Shown here piece after piece: positions 1-7,990 of a DNA stretch of 64,000 nt; position 1 is the first letter of the stretch; each line of letters begins with the position of its first letter. Below the pieces are notes generated by a model, which searched no databases, was not told the origin of the DNA, and saw only the letters and a list, made by a program, of their open reading frames with translations. This DNA comes from Streptomyces sp. TBY4 (GTDB taxonomy: Bacteria; Actinomycetota; Actinomycetes; Streptomycetales; Streptomycetaceae): assembly GCF_024213195.1 (NCBI RefSeq), contig NZ_JANAVF010000007.1:230044-294043 (forward strand), written 5' to 3'. A program made the translations under genes and the position numbers.

Positions 1-508
1 AGATGCGGCGGGGGTCGCCGCCGGTGGCCTCGGCCTCGTGGAGGAGGCGGTCCTCGCGGAGCCGGCTGGTGGGCATGCCGAGCACGTCGTTGATCCAGAC
101 GTGGCTGACCGGCTCCACGCCGCAGCCCGTGGTCTGGGAGACGAATAGGTGGGAGTTCGCGGTGCGGGGCCACCGGTGGTTGCGGTAGTCCGGGTAGGCC
201 GCCAGGCGGGTGCGTACGGGGTCGGCGAGCAGGACCGTCCGGTTCGGCAGGAACAGCGGGCCGTCGCGCAGATCGGTGGTCTTCAGGCTGCGCAGTTGCC
301 CGGAAGTGAGCGCGTGGAAGATGGCCAATGCCGCCAGGGCCGCCCGCGGTACTTCCTGGGCGTGGAGGATTTTACGGAGGTCGTCGACCTCGACCGGCAG
401 AGGGATGGTGGAGGTCGGCATGCCGCAGAAGATCCGTGCGGTGGGGTCGGTGAAGATGATCCGCCGGTTCTTCAAGGGCCGCAGGATGTGCCGCAGGCCC
501 TGGAGCAT
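1..508 (-). CDS. Tyrosine recombinase-like protein, C-terminal part (runs off the window)
   Basis: The minus strand is open from an ATG at 508 to the window edge. The translation resembles the catalytic half of Streptomyces integrase-like tyrosine recombinases: a helical stretch ending AIFHALTSGQLRSL, then the strand region LFLPNRTVLLADPVRTRL, then LREDRLLHEAEATGGDPRRI near the edge. The C-terminal active-site Tyr would lie outside the window. Upstream of 508 the frame turns into Arg-rich noise while a neighbouring frame looks more protein-like, so the 5' end is probably truncated or frameshifted. Likely a remnant of an integrated element; its activity cannot be judged here. Confidence 0.45.
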   Translation of the reverse strand, partial: MLQGLRHILRPLKNRRIIFTDPTARIFCGMPTSTIPLPVEVDDLRKILHAQEVPRAALAALAIFHALTSGQLRSLKTTDLRDGPLFLPNRTVLLADPVRTRLAAYPDYRNHRWPRTANSHLFVSQTTGCGVEPVSHVWINDVLGMPTSRLREDRLLHEAEATGGDPRRI

Positions 509-712
509 GACGGCGACGGGGTGTTGCTGCTTGCTGCGTCGGCGACCTGTTCGGCGACGTGTTGTCCGGCCTTCGCCAGGCGGGGCCGGTACGGTCCTCT
601 TCGTCGGCGAAAAGTTACGTCTCGGCGCCATTCGTCCCATCCCGGCAGAGAGCCAGAGCGTGACACCCCGGCCCCAGGAGAACCGCGTGCGTCCGCGAGG
701 GAAGAGGTCACC

Positions 713-2482
713 GTGCACTACGGCAGTGGGAATTACGAGGCATTCGCACGTCCGCGCAAGCCTGAGGGGGTGGAGCGGAAAACGGCATGGTTCGTGGGCT
801 CCGGAATCGCTTCCCTTGCCGGCGCTGCCTTCCTCATCCGTGACGGACGTATGAGCGGTGACCGGATCACCGTCCTGGAACAGCAGAAACTTCCGGGGGG
901 CGCGCTGGACGGCATCAAGGAGCCGGAGAAGGGCTTCGTCATCCGCGGGGGCCGCGAGATGGAAGACCACATGGAGTGTCTGTGGGACCTGTTCCGGTCG
1001 ATCCCCTCGATCGAGATCGAGGGCGCCTCGGTCCTCGATGAGTTCTACTGGCTGAACAAGGACGACCCCAACTTCTCCCTGCAGCGGGTCACCGAGAACC
1101 AGGGCCAGGACGCTCACACCGACGGGCTGTTCGCCCTCAGCGACCGCGCGCAGAAGGACATCTTGAAGATCTTCCTCGCCACTCGCGGGGAGATGGAGGG
1201 CAAACGCATCAACGAGGTCTTCGGCCGAGACTTCCTGGACAGCCACTTCTGGCTGTACTGGCGCACGATGTTCGCCTTCGAAGAGTGGCACAGCGCCCTG
1301 GAGATGAAGCTGTACCTGCACCGCTTCATCCACCACGTGGGCGGTCTTCCCGACCTGTCCACGCTGAAGTTCACCAAGTACAACCAGTACGAGTCGCTCG
1401 TGCTCCCGCTGACCCGGTGGCTGGTCGGCCAGGGAGTGACCTTCCAACTCGACACCGAGGTCACCGATATCAGCTTCGACATCACCTCGGATCGCAAGCA
1501 GGCGACCCGCATCCACTGGATCTCCGCCGGAGAGGCGGGCGGAACCGACCTCGGAGCGGACGACCTGCTGTTCACGACGATCGGTTCCCTCACCGAGAAC
1601 TCGGACGACGGTGACCATCACACCGCGGCCCGCCTGGATGAGGGCCCGGCCCCGGCATGGGACCTCTGGCGGAGGATCGCGGGCCACGATGAGTCCTTCG
1701 GCCGGCCCGAGGTGTTCTGCGGCAACATCCCCGAGAGCAAATGGGAGTCGGCTACCGTCACCACACTCGACTCGCGGATCCCGAGACTGATTCAGAGGAT
1801 CGCCAAACGCGACCCGTTCAGCGGAAAGGTCGTTACCGGCGGCATCGTCACGGCACGGGATTCCAGCTGGCTTATGAGCTGGACTGTCAACCGGCAGCCC
1901 CACTTCAAACAGCAGCCGGCCGACCAGATCGTCGTGTGGCTTTATGGGCTGTTCACCGACCGGCCCGGCGACTACGTGAAAAAGCCGATGCAGGACTGCA
2001 CCGGGGAAGAGATCACGCAGGAGTGGCTCTACCACCTCGGCGCCCCCACCGACGAGATCGGGGAACTCGCGGCGAACGGCGCTACGTGCGTGCCGGTGAT
2101 GATGCCCTACGTCACCGCCTTCTTCCTGCCCCGCCGGGCCGGGGACCGCCCGGACGTGGTACCCCGGGCAGCGGTGAACTTCGCGTTCATCGGCCAGTTC
2201 GCCGAGACCACCCGCGACACGATCTTCACCACCGAGTACTCCGTACGCACGGGCATGGAAGCCGCCTACCAACTGCTCGGCATCGAACGCGCCGTCCCGG
2301 AAGTGTTCAACTCCACCTACGACATCCGCAGACTGCTCGAAGCCGCCGGACGGCTCCGGGACGGCGAGACACTCCACCTGCCAGGCCCCGAGATCCTTCG
2401 CAAGCACCTGCTGCGCAAGCTGGACTCCACCGAGATCGGTGAACTGCTGACGGAATTCGGCCTCATCCCCGACACGGCATAG
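713..2482 (+). CDS. ohyA: Oleate hydratase (FAD-dependent fatty acid double-bond hydratase)
   Basis: A 589-residue protein that adds water to the cis-9 double bond of oleic-type fatty acids, giving 10-hydroxy acids. The dinucleotide-binding loop GSGIASLAG is at residues 29-37, and the signature GREMEDHMECLW begins near residue 80 and includes Glu82, the position of the catalytic Glu in the staphylococcal enzyme. Length matches the family (about 590). The chosen start is GTG 713, behind GAGGGAAGAGG; the open frame reaches further upstream but that part is not protein-like. It stands alone on the plus strand between two recombinase remnants, which suggests it arrived as a single mobile gene. 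Family known, substrate preference inferred. Confidence 0.93.
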   Translation: MHYGSGNYEAFARPRKPEGVERKTAWFVGSGIASLAGAAFLIRDGRMSGDRITVLEQQKLPGGALDGIKEPEKGFVIRGGREMEDHMECLWDLFRSIPSIEIEGASVLDEFYWLNKDDPNFSLQRVTENQGQDAHTDGLFALSDRAQKDILKIFLATRGEMEGKRINEVFGRDFLDSHFWLYWRTMFAFEEWHSALEMKLYLHRFIHHVGGLPDLSTLKFTKYNQYESLVLPLTRWLVGQGVTFQLDTEVTDISFDITSDRKQATRIHWISAGEAGGTDLGADDLLFTTIGSLTENSDDGDHHTAARLDEGPAPAWDLWRRIAGHDESFGRPEVFCGNIPESKWESATVTTLDSRIPRLIQRIAKRDPFSGKVVTGGIVTARDSSWLMSWTVNRQPHFKQQPADQIVVWLYGLFTDRPGDYVKKPMQDCTGEEITQEWLYHLGAPTDEIGELAANGATCVPVMMPYVTAFFLPRRAGDRPDVVPRAAVNFAFIGQFAETTRDTIFTTEYSVRTGMEAAYQLLGIERAVPEVFNSTYDIRRLLEAAGRLRDGETLHLPGPEILRKHLLRKLDSTEIGELLTEFGLIPDTA

Positions 2483-2585
2483 CCGAGGCCGCTGATTCCC
2501 GGCGGGCAGATGGCCGCGTTGGATGCCAGGGAGACGGAGGTGTGGCGGGTGCGGGCCAGCAGCATCGGCGTGGATGCGATCGTCT

Positions 2586-2828
2586 TCACTTCTTCGTCGC
2601 CGCAGCGATCCGGTCGGCATGCGTGCGGTACGCCTTGCGCCCTGCCGGGGTGGAGCCGTCATCGGCGAGGGCGGCGCACTGCTCAAGCGCGGCCTGGTGG
2701 AGCGCGAGCGGGGCGGTGACCCGCACCGAGTAGCCCTGCCCTCGGCGGATGGTCCGGCCGCTGCGCAGCGCCTCGTGGACAGCGGCGTCCTGGGCGTCTT
2801 CAAGGTGGTCGGCGAACAGGCCGGGCAC
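2586..2828 (-). CDS. Small hypothetical protein next to recombinase remnant
   Basis: About 80 residues, starting with GTG at 2828, mostly helical and alanine-rich (ALEQCAALADDGSTPAGRKAY). The same frame continues upstream as a plausible acidic segment (PEPEHPHAIDVPGLF), so the true start may lie 30-40 bases earlier. It follows the broken serine recombinase on the same strand and may have been co-transcribed with it. I do not recognise the family. Coding is supported only by codon bias and by a lack of better alternatives. Confidence 0.4.
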   Translation of the reverse strand: MPGLFADHLEDAQDAAVHEALRSGRTIRRGQGYSVRVTAPLALHQAALEQCAALADDGSTPAGRKAYRTHADRIAAATKK

Positions 2829-2884
2829 GTCGATGGCATGCGGGTGCTCGGGCTCGGGCGCCTGCTCCTGGTCCCGGCCACACC

Positions 2885-3420
2885 GCCCAGTTGTGGGACG
2901 ACGTCATTCGGGATGTCGCGGGCTCCGGCCGCATCCAGGATGGTCTTGGGCGCCAGGCCGTACCGCCGGGCGAGCCCCTTCACCGCGGCGCCCTCGCCGT
3001 ACGCCTTCACGATGTCGGCGGCCGGGTACTCGTCGAGGGTGGCCGGGCGGATGAGGATCTTGCCGGAGGCCGCTGCGGCGGCGGCGCCCTCCTTGGTGTT
3101 CTCGCTGATCATGTCGCGCTGGAACTCCAGGACCCCGGCGAGCATGGTGACGAACAGCTTGGTCTGCGGTCGTCGGCGGCGAGATCGAAGCCGGGCCAGG
3201 CGCCGGTCGCGATGCGCAGGTGCAGGCCGCGCTGCTGGAGAACCTCCCGGATCTGGATGACGTCCTTGGTCGAGCGGAACAGCCGCGCGGCATCCGCGAT
3301 GCGGATGGTGTCGCGTACCGCCGCCTCGTCGAGAAGCCGCCGGAACCCGGCCCGGTTGATTGCGTAGACGCGGGACGACGTGGCCGGGTCCTCGTACTTG
3401 GGTGCGCCGCACTTTGAGGC
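2885..3420 (-). pseudogene. Serine recombinase (resolvase/invertase family), truncated and frameshifted
   Basis: One minus frame gives the middle of a resolvase catalytic domain: RAGFRRLLDEA, then ADAARLFRSTKDVIQIREVL, then LHLRIATGAW. Near 3168 the match jumps to another frame, which continues TKLFVTMLAGVLEFQRDMIS and a Hin-like helix-turn-helix region (ILIRPATLDEYPAADIV, RRYGLAPKTIL). The N-terminal part with the catalytic Ser is missing upstream of about 3420, where the methyltransferase coding ends. The gene is therefore both 5'-truncated and shifted by one base. It is a decayed mobile-element recombinase and cannot make a working enzyme as read. Confidence 0.7.
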
Positions 3421-3469
3421 TGATCCATTGTGAGGGTGTCCACTCCAACGGATCAGCCTCAGTGTGCCA

Positions 3470-4135
3470 TTACCCCGGAGGGGTGGTTGTATCGGTTGCG
3501 CGTCGCAGCAGGACCGCGGTGAATTGCTGGGAGGTTCCCCAGGGGGTCTGGTGGTCCTCTCCTGCTGTGTCGACGAGCTGAAAGCCGGGGAACTGGTCGG
3601 CGAGTTCGGCGTGGGTGTAGCGAACGATCGGCAGGCCGCTGCACGTGGTCGGGCCGTCCGGGCCGAACGTTGCCACGACGAGCCATCCGCCTGGTCGCAG
3701 CGAGCGTTGCAGCGACGCCAGGTAGTCGGCGCGCTCTTCCGGTTCGGTGAGGAAGTGGTAGACGGCGCGGTCATGCCACAGCGCGTAGGTGCGGCCCATG
3801 CGGAGGTCGAGGACGTCGGCGACGGTCAGGACGACGTCCGCGCCTGCGGGGCCGAGTCGGTCCCGGACGGTGTGCAGGGCGGTGACCGACAGGTCGACCG
3901 CCGAGAGGTCGCGGTAACCGCGTTCCACCAGATGGTCTATCAGGGTCGACCATCCGGCCCCTACGTCGATGATCGGTTCGTCGGGGCCGAGCCCGGTCTC
4001 GTCGACGAGGCCCAGGGAGAGTGCTGGGACCGACTGCCACCAGGAGACTCCGTCGACGTTCTTGCCGTGATGGATCTCTTCCCAGAACGTCGCGCGGGCC
4101 GCTGCGTTGTCGGGGCGCGCCTTGCCGTCGGTCAT
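3470..4135 (-). CDS. Class I SAM-dependent methyltransferase
   Basis: 221 residues with a Rossmann-type methyltransferase core: motif I IIDVGAGWSTL near residue 52, acidic strand end LSAVDLS, motif near VVLTVADVLDL, and a post-core RSLRPGGWLVVATF. The N-terminal FWEEIHHGKNVDGVSWWQ resembles small Streptomyces methyltransferases whose substrate is often unknown (some act on metalloids or small thiols). It ends just before the recombinase remnant and is divergent from the radical-SAM operon, sharing the 113-bp gap 4136-4248. The substrate cannot be told from the sequence. Confidence 0.85.
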   Translation of the reverse strand: MTDGKARPDNAAARATFWEEIHHGKNVDGVSWWQSVPALSLGLVDETGLGPDEPIIDVGAGWSTLIDHLVERGYRDLSAVDLSVTALHTVRDRLGPAGADVVLTVADVLDLRMGRTYALWHDRAVYHFLTEPEERADYLASLQRSLRPGGWLVVATFGPDGPTTCSGLPIVRYTHAELADQFPGFQLVDTAGEDHQTPWGTSQQFTAVLLRRATDTTTPPG

Positions 4136-4248
4136 GGCTCCGACGATAGACCCCAGGGGACTGGTTCGCAGAAGCGGACGACGACATCACCGTGTCGTCA
4201 TGAGTGATCAGCTCTACGCCGGGCAGTGTCGCCGCTACCGTGGGAGAC

Positions 4249-5346
4249 ATGACTCAGCCGGCTGATCCTGATCGGGCACCGAATCCCCTCGGCGAGGTCG
4301 CTGCCCTCGTCGACGGCGGTGACATGGACTGTGGGAGTGGTCTGCTGCTGCTGATCACCCGTGCGATGAGGCGTCTGGAGCCCGGGCAGCTGCTCGGTGT
4401 GCGCAGCGCGGAGGTCAGCGTGGTCACCGACCTGCCGGCCTGGGCGGACCTGGTCGGGCACGATGTGGTGACCGAGTTCGCCGAGTCGGCGGAGGGCCCA
4501 TGGTGGTTCGCGGTGAGCAAGACAGGCGCGTCCACCCGTCCGGACACGGTCTTCAGTCGGGGCGCACGGACACCGGTGGGCCGACGATTGTGGGTCTATA
4601 CCAATTTCAACTGCAATCTCGCCTGCGTCTACTGCTGCGCCGAATCCTCTCCGAAAGCCGTCGCGCGGCGCTTCGATCCCGCTGTCGCCACTGCGGTCTT
4701 CGCCGAGTTCCTCCCCCAGGGAGGCCGCGAGGTGTTCTTCACCGGCGGCGAGCCCTTCATGCACCCGGAGCTCGGTGCCCTGGTGGCCGCCGGCGCCGGC
4801 CTGGAGCGCACCGTCCTGACGAACGGCATGATCTTCGCAAGGGGCACCCGCCGCGACACCCTGGAGAACCTGGACCGTGACGTGGTGCTGCAGATCAGCC
4901 TCGACTCGGCCACGCCCGAGCTGCACGACCGGCAGCGGGGTGCCGGCTCGTGGTCGAAGGCCATGGACGGCATCGCGCTGGCCCGTTCCCTCGGGTTCCG
5001 GGTGCGGGTGGCCGCCACGTTGTACGACGAAGACCCGCAGGGCGTCGACGCGCTGCACCGGCGCCTCGACGATGTGGGGATCGCTCCCGGGGACCGTGTC
5101 ATCCGCCCGGTGGCCCAGGAGGGTTTCGCGACCGAGGGAGTGCACGTCTCCCTGGAGAGTCTCGAGCCGGAGCCGACTCTCACCGCGGACGGCGCTTGGT
5201 GGCACCCGGTGGCCGTCACCAACCCGCATCTGCGGATCGCCGACGCCCCGCTGCCGCTGTCGGAGGTCTTCGGCGTGGTGCGCGACACCCTCGCCGTTCA
5301 GGACGCCGCCGCCCGTTCGGGACGTGAGGTCTTCCGCTGTGCCTGA
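4249..5346 (+). CDS. TusA-like/radical SAM fusion protein
   Basis: 365 residues with two parts. Residues about 18-80 match the TusA sulfur-carrier fold (VDGGDMDCGSGLLLL, then LEPGQLLGV, then DLPAWADLVGHDVV). The Cys that bears persulfide in TusA aligns with Cys28, but the usual CPxP is CGSG. Residues about 110-340 are a radical SAM domain with CxxxCxxC at Cys122, Cys126 and Cys129 and a GGEP motif (FFTGGEPFMHPE). The start at ATG 4249 follows GTGGGAGAC; an upstream in-frame start lacks a site. First gene of an apparent five-gene operon ending with an ABC transporter. A sulfur- or selenium-handling radical enzyme is inferred; no precursor peptide gene is seen. Confidence 0.85.
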   Translation: MTQPADPDRAPNPLGEVAALVDGGDMDCGSGLLLLITRAMRRLEPGQLLGVRSAEVSVVTDLPAWADLVGHDVVTEFAESAEGPWWFAVSKTGASTRPDTVFSRGARTPVGRRLWVYTNFNCNLACVYCCAESSPKAVARRFDPAVATAVFAEFLPQGGREVFFTGGEPFMHPELGALVAAGAGLERTVLTNGMIFARGTRRDTLENLDRDVVLQISLDSATPELHDRQRGAGSWSKAMDGIALARSLGFRVRVAATLYDEDPQGVDALHRRLDDVGIAPGDRVIRPVAQEGFATEGVHVSLESLEPEPTLTADGAWWHPVAVTNPHLRIADAPLPLSEVFGVVRDTLAVQDAAARSGREVFRCA

Positions 5347-5385
5347 GCAGGACTCACCGGTCTACCACAGATGAAGGAGACACCG

Positions 5386-6291
5386 ATGGCGACCGCACCC
5401 GGGGTAAAGAATCTCGTCCGCTGGCTCTTCGCTCCCGCGGCCGACGACGTCCCCCGCCCACAGGCTGCCGCCGCGGTGTTTCTCCGCATTCTGCTCGGCC
5501 TGATGTGGCTGTACAACGTCGAGTGGAAGCGTCCCCCGGACTTCGGAGAGCAGTCCGACAGCGGGCTCTACCACTTCACGTCCTTCGCGGTGGGCCATCC
5601 GGTGCTCCCACCGTTCAGCTGGGTCGTGGAGCATCTCGTACTGCCCCATATCGAGGTCTTCGGCTGGGCAGTGCTGATCGTCGAGACCGCGCTCGCGGTG
5701 ATGCTCCTGACCGGTGCCTGGGTACGGGTGGCCGCCGCACTCGGCGTGGCCCAGTCACTGGCCATCGGCCTGTCGGTCGCCTTCGCCCCCCACGAATGGC
5801 CGTGGTCCTACTGGCTGATGATCGGAGCCCATGTGGTCATCCTGTTCTCCTCGGCCGGGCGGATGTTCGCCGTCGACGCGGTACGGTCCGGACTCCCCGC
5901 CCGGCGCCTCGGACAGATCTGGGGTGCGCTCGCCGTCGTCGTCGGCGCGTACAGCGTGGTGCGCTCCGCTGGGGATCCCCTCGACTCGCGTGGCCCCGGG
6001 CTGGTTTCGAGCGACCTGTCGCTCAGCCTCGGCGAGTACAACCTGGCCGGCGGGGTGGTGCTGATGCTGGTCGGCGGACTGCTGCTGGCGGCAGCCCGGA
6101 GCGGCACGGCCCTCCTCGGACGGGCGGCAGCAGCCGTCGGCCTCGTTGCAGCCCTTTCCCTGTTCGCTCAGATCGGCTTCACCGATCCGTTCCTGGGCGG
6201 CACCGCGACCTCGGCGGCCTTCCTGTTGTCCACGGCCGTGGTCGCCTGGGCGGTCGCCGGCCCTCGGGACCGATCCTCACCCCGCAACTGA
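5386..6291 (+). CDS. DoxX-like integral membrane protein
   Basis: 301 residues. The first helix region AAAVFLRILLGLMWLYNVEWK and the later IVETALAVMLLTGAWVR, WSYWLMIGAHVVILFSSAGR and further hydrophobic stretches fit the DoxX/DoxD four-helix membrane fold with an extra C-terminal pair (VLMLVGGLLLAA, TSAAFLLSTAVVAWAV). DoxD/DoxX proteins are linked to thiosulfate:quinone oxidoreduction in some organisms; whether this one is redox-active is unknown. Start ATG 5386 is set by GAAGGAGA five bases upstream. It lies 39 bp after the TusA/radical-SAM gene and 44 bp before the binding protein, consistent with one operon. Confidence 0.85.
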   Translation: MATAPGVKNLVRWLFAPAADDVPRPQAAAAVFLRILLGLMWLYNVEWKRPPDFGEQSDSGLYHFTSFAVGHPVLPPFSWVVEHLVLPHIEVFGWAVLIVETALAVMLLTGAWVRVAAALGVAQSLAIGLSVAFAPHEWPWSYWLMIGAHVVILFSSAGRMFAVDAVRSGLPARRLGQIWGALAVVVGAYSVVRSAGDPLDSRGPGLVSSDLSLSLGEYNLAGGVVLMLVGGLLLAAARSGTALLGRAAAAVGLVAALSLFAQIGFTDPFLGGTATSAAFLLSTAVVAWAVAGPRDRSSPRN

Positions 6292-6335
6292 TCTCGAGCG
6301 CGCGATCGCCATCCGCCCGGCGGTAAGGGAGAGCA

Positions 6336-7250
6336 GTGCCCAGGAACCCGTTGACCCGTCGCACCTTCCTCCTCGGCACCGGTGCGACGCTGGTGCTGAG
6401 CGCCTGTGGCAGCGGGGGCAGGGGTGGTTCGGATGCCCGACAGCTCGGGATCTCCGCCATCCCCGACCAGGACCCCGAACTCCTCAACCGGCTCTACCCG
6501 GCGGTCGCAGAACGGTTCGCCGACGCCACCGGCCTCCCGGTGGCCTACCGGCCCGTCACCGACTACACCGCGGTGGTGCGTGCCTTCGAGATCGGCGACA
6601 TCCACCTGGCCTGGATGGGCGGGCTCACCGGCGTCCAGGCACGCGTACGCGTTCCCGGTGCCACCGCTCTCGCGCAGCGTGACATCGATGCCGACTTCCA
6701 CAGTGTCTTCATCGCCGGCGCCGACTCCGGTCTGCGGCCCTTCGGCACGATCGACGGTCTGCGCTCTCTCGCCGGGCACACCTTCACCTTCGGCAGCGAG
6801 ACGTCCACCTCGGGCCGGCTCATGCCGCAGTTCTTCATGCGGAAGGCGGGACTCGAGCTGAGCGACCTGCGAGGGGCGCCGGGCTTCTCCGGTTCGCACG
6901 ACGCCACCATCGAGGCGGTCGCCACCGGCAGCTTCGAGGTCGGGGCCGTCAACGAGCAGGTGTGGAAGGCGAGGGCCGCGGCCGGCGGAATCAACCCGAG
7001 CGGAGTGACGGAGTTGTGGCGCACCCCCGGCTATGCCGACTACCACTGGCTGGCGCGTCCGGACCTCGACGAGACCTTCGGGTCCGGTACCCGGCAAAAG
7101 GTGCTCGACCTGCTCCTGGACCTCGACGCCAGCGATTCCCAGGACGCGCAGATTCTGGGGCTCTTCGGAGCACAGTCGTTCGTCCGGACCGAGAACTCCG
7201 CCTACGACCGCATCGAGGATGTGGCCCGCGGCCTGGGGCTGCTGCGGTGA
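6336..7250 (+). CDS. PhnD/selenate-type ABC transporter substrate-binding lipoprotein
   Basis: 304 residues. The N terminus has a twin-arginine motif (RRTFL, residues 8-12) and a lipobox LSAC with Cys24, so it is probably a Tat-exported lipoprotein. The mature part has the PhnD-like fold: GISAIPDQDPELLNRLYP, then PVTDYTAVVRAFEIGDIHLAWMG, then GSETSTSGRLMPQFF and GSHDATIEAVATG. The SAIPDQDPE and VTDYTAVV pattern is, as I recall it, typical of the branch annotated as putative selenate transporters rather than phosphonate ones. Its stop overlaps the ATPase start by 3 bases. The ligand is inferred only. Confidence 0.85.
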   Translation: MPRNPLTRRTFLLGTGATLVLSACGSGGRGGSDARQLGISAIPDQDPELLNRLYPAVAERFADATGLPVAYRPVTDYTAVVRAFEIGDIHLAWMGGLTGVQARVRVPGATALAQRDIDADFHSVFIAGADSGLRPFGTIDGLRSLAGHTFTFGSETSTSGRLMPQFFMRKAGLELSDLRGAPGFSGSHDATIEAVATGSFEVGAVNEQVWKARAAAGGINPSGVTELWRTPGYADYHWLARPDLDETFGSGTRQKVLDLLLDLDASDSQDAQILGLFGAQSFVRTENSAYDRIEDVARGLGLLR

Positions 7251-7990
7251 ACGCCTCGCCCGTGCTCCGGCTGTGCGGGGTCGGGCACAGCTACGGCTCG
7301 CACGAGGCGCTTCGCGATCTCGACCTCACCGTCCACGCCGGGGAACGCGTGGCGGTTCTCGGCACCAGCGGCGCCGGGAAGAGCACGCTGCTGGCACTGC
7401 TCAACGGGTCCCTGACGCCGACCAAGGGCACCGTGGAGGTCTTCGGCGAGAACCCGGCGCTCCTGTCGGCTGCACGACTTCGACTGCTTCAGCGGCGCAT
7501 CGGCACGGTGAGCCAGCACCTCGCTCTGATCGAACAGGTCCGGGTGCTGCACAACGTCAACGCGGGCAGGCTCGGTCAGTGGAGTACGCCCCGCGCCCTG
7601 GCCTCACTGCTCTGGCCCCGGTCACTCGACGTCGTGCGGGACGCGCTCGCCCGCGTCGACCTGAGCTGGGCGCTCCACGAGCGCACCGAACGCCTCTCCG
7701 GCGGCGAGCGGCAACGGGTGGCGATCGCCCGCCTTCTGGTACAGGATCCGGAACTGGTGGTAGCCGACGAGCCCGTCTCCAGCCTCGATCCCGTCCGCGC
7801 GGCACGGACCCTCGGCCTGCTCGGCACCTCATCCCACGTGCGCACGCTCGTGGTGAGCCTGCACCAGCCGTCACTCGCCCGAGAGCACTGTGCCCGCCTG
7901 GTGGGTCTGCGCGACGGCCGGATCGTTCTCGACGCTCCCGTGGCCGACGTGAGCGACACCGCACTGCATGATCTGTACGCACTCGCATGA
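7247..7990 (+). CDS. Phosphonate/selenate-type ABC transporter ATP-binding protein (PhnC-like)
   Basis: 247 residues with all nucleotide-binding motifs: Walker A GTSGAGKST at residues 39-47, Q-loop region GTVSQHLALIEQ, signature LSGGERQRVAIAR, Walker B LVVADEPVSSLDP and a switch His in VVSLHQP. Similar in length and layout to PhnC. The GTG start at 7247 overlaps the stop of the binding-protein gene, and its own stop overlaps the permease start in ATGA, so translation is probably coupled along the operon. Confidence 0.9.
   Translation: MNASPVLRLCGVGHSYGSHEALRDLDLTVHAGERVAVLGTSGAGKSTLLALLNGSLTPTKGTVEVFGENPALLSAARLRLLQRRIGTVSQHLALIEQVRVLHNVNAGRLGQWSTPRALASLLWPRSLDVVRDALARVDLSWALHERTERLSGGERQRVAIARLLVQDPELVVADEPVSSLDPVRAARTLGLLGTSSHVRTLVVSLHQPSLAREHCARLVGLRDGRIVLDAPVADVSDTALHDLYALA

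Noticed and set aside
2476..2589. Minus-strand piece reading LLARTRHTSVSL, like the end of a tyrosine recombinase
   Set aside because: Too short, overlaps the end of the oleate hydratase gene and the likeness is lost after twelve residues.
4249..5346. Radical SAM enzyme of a RiPP (modified peptide) cluster
   Set aside because: No precursor peptide, no RRE domain and no peptidase nearby; the fused domain is TusA-like and the neighbours are a transporter of small anions.
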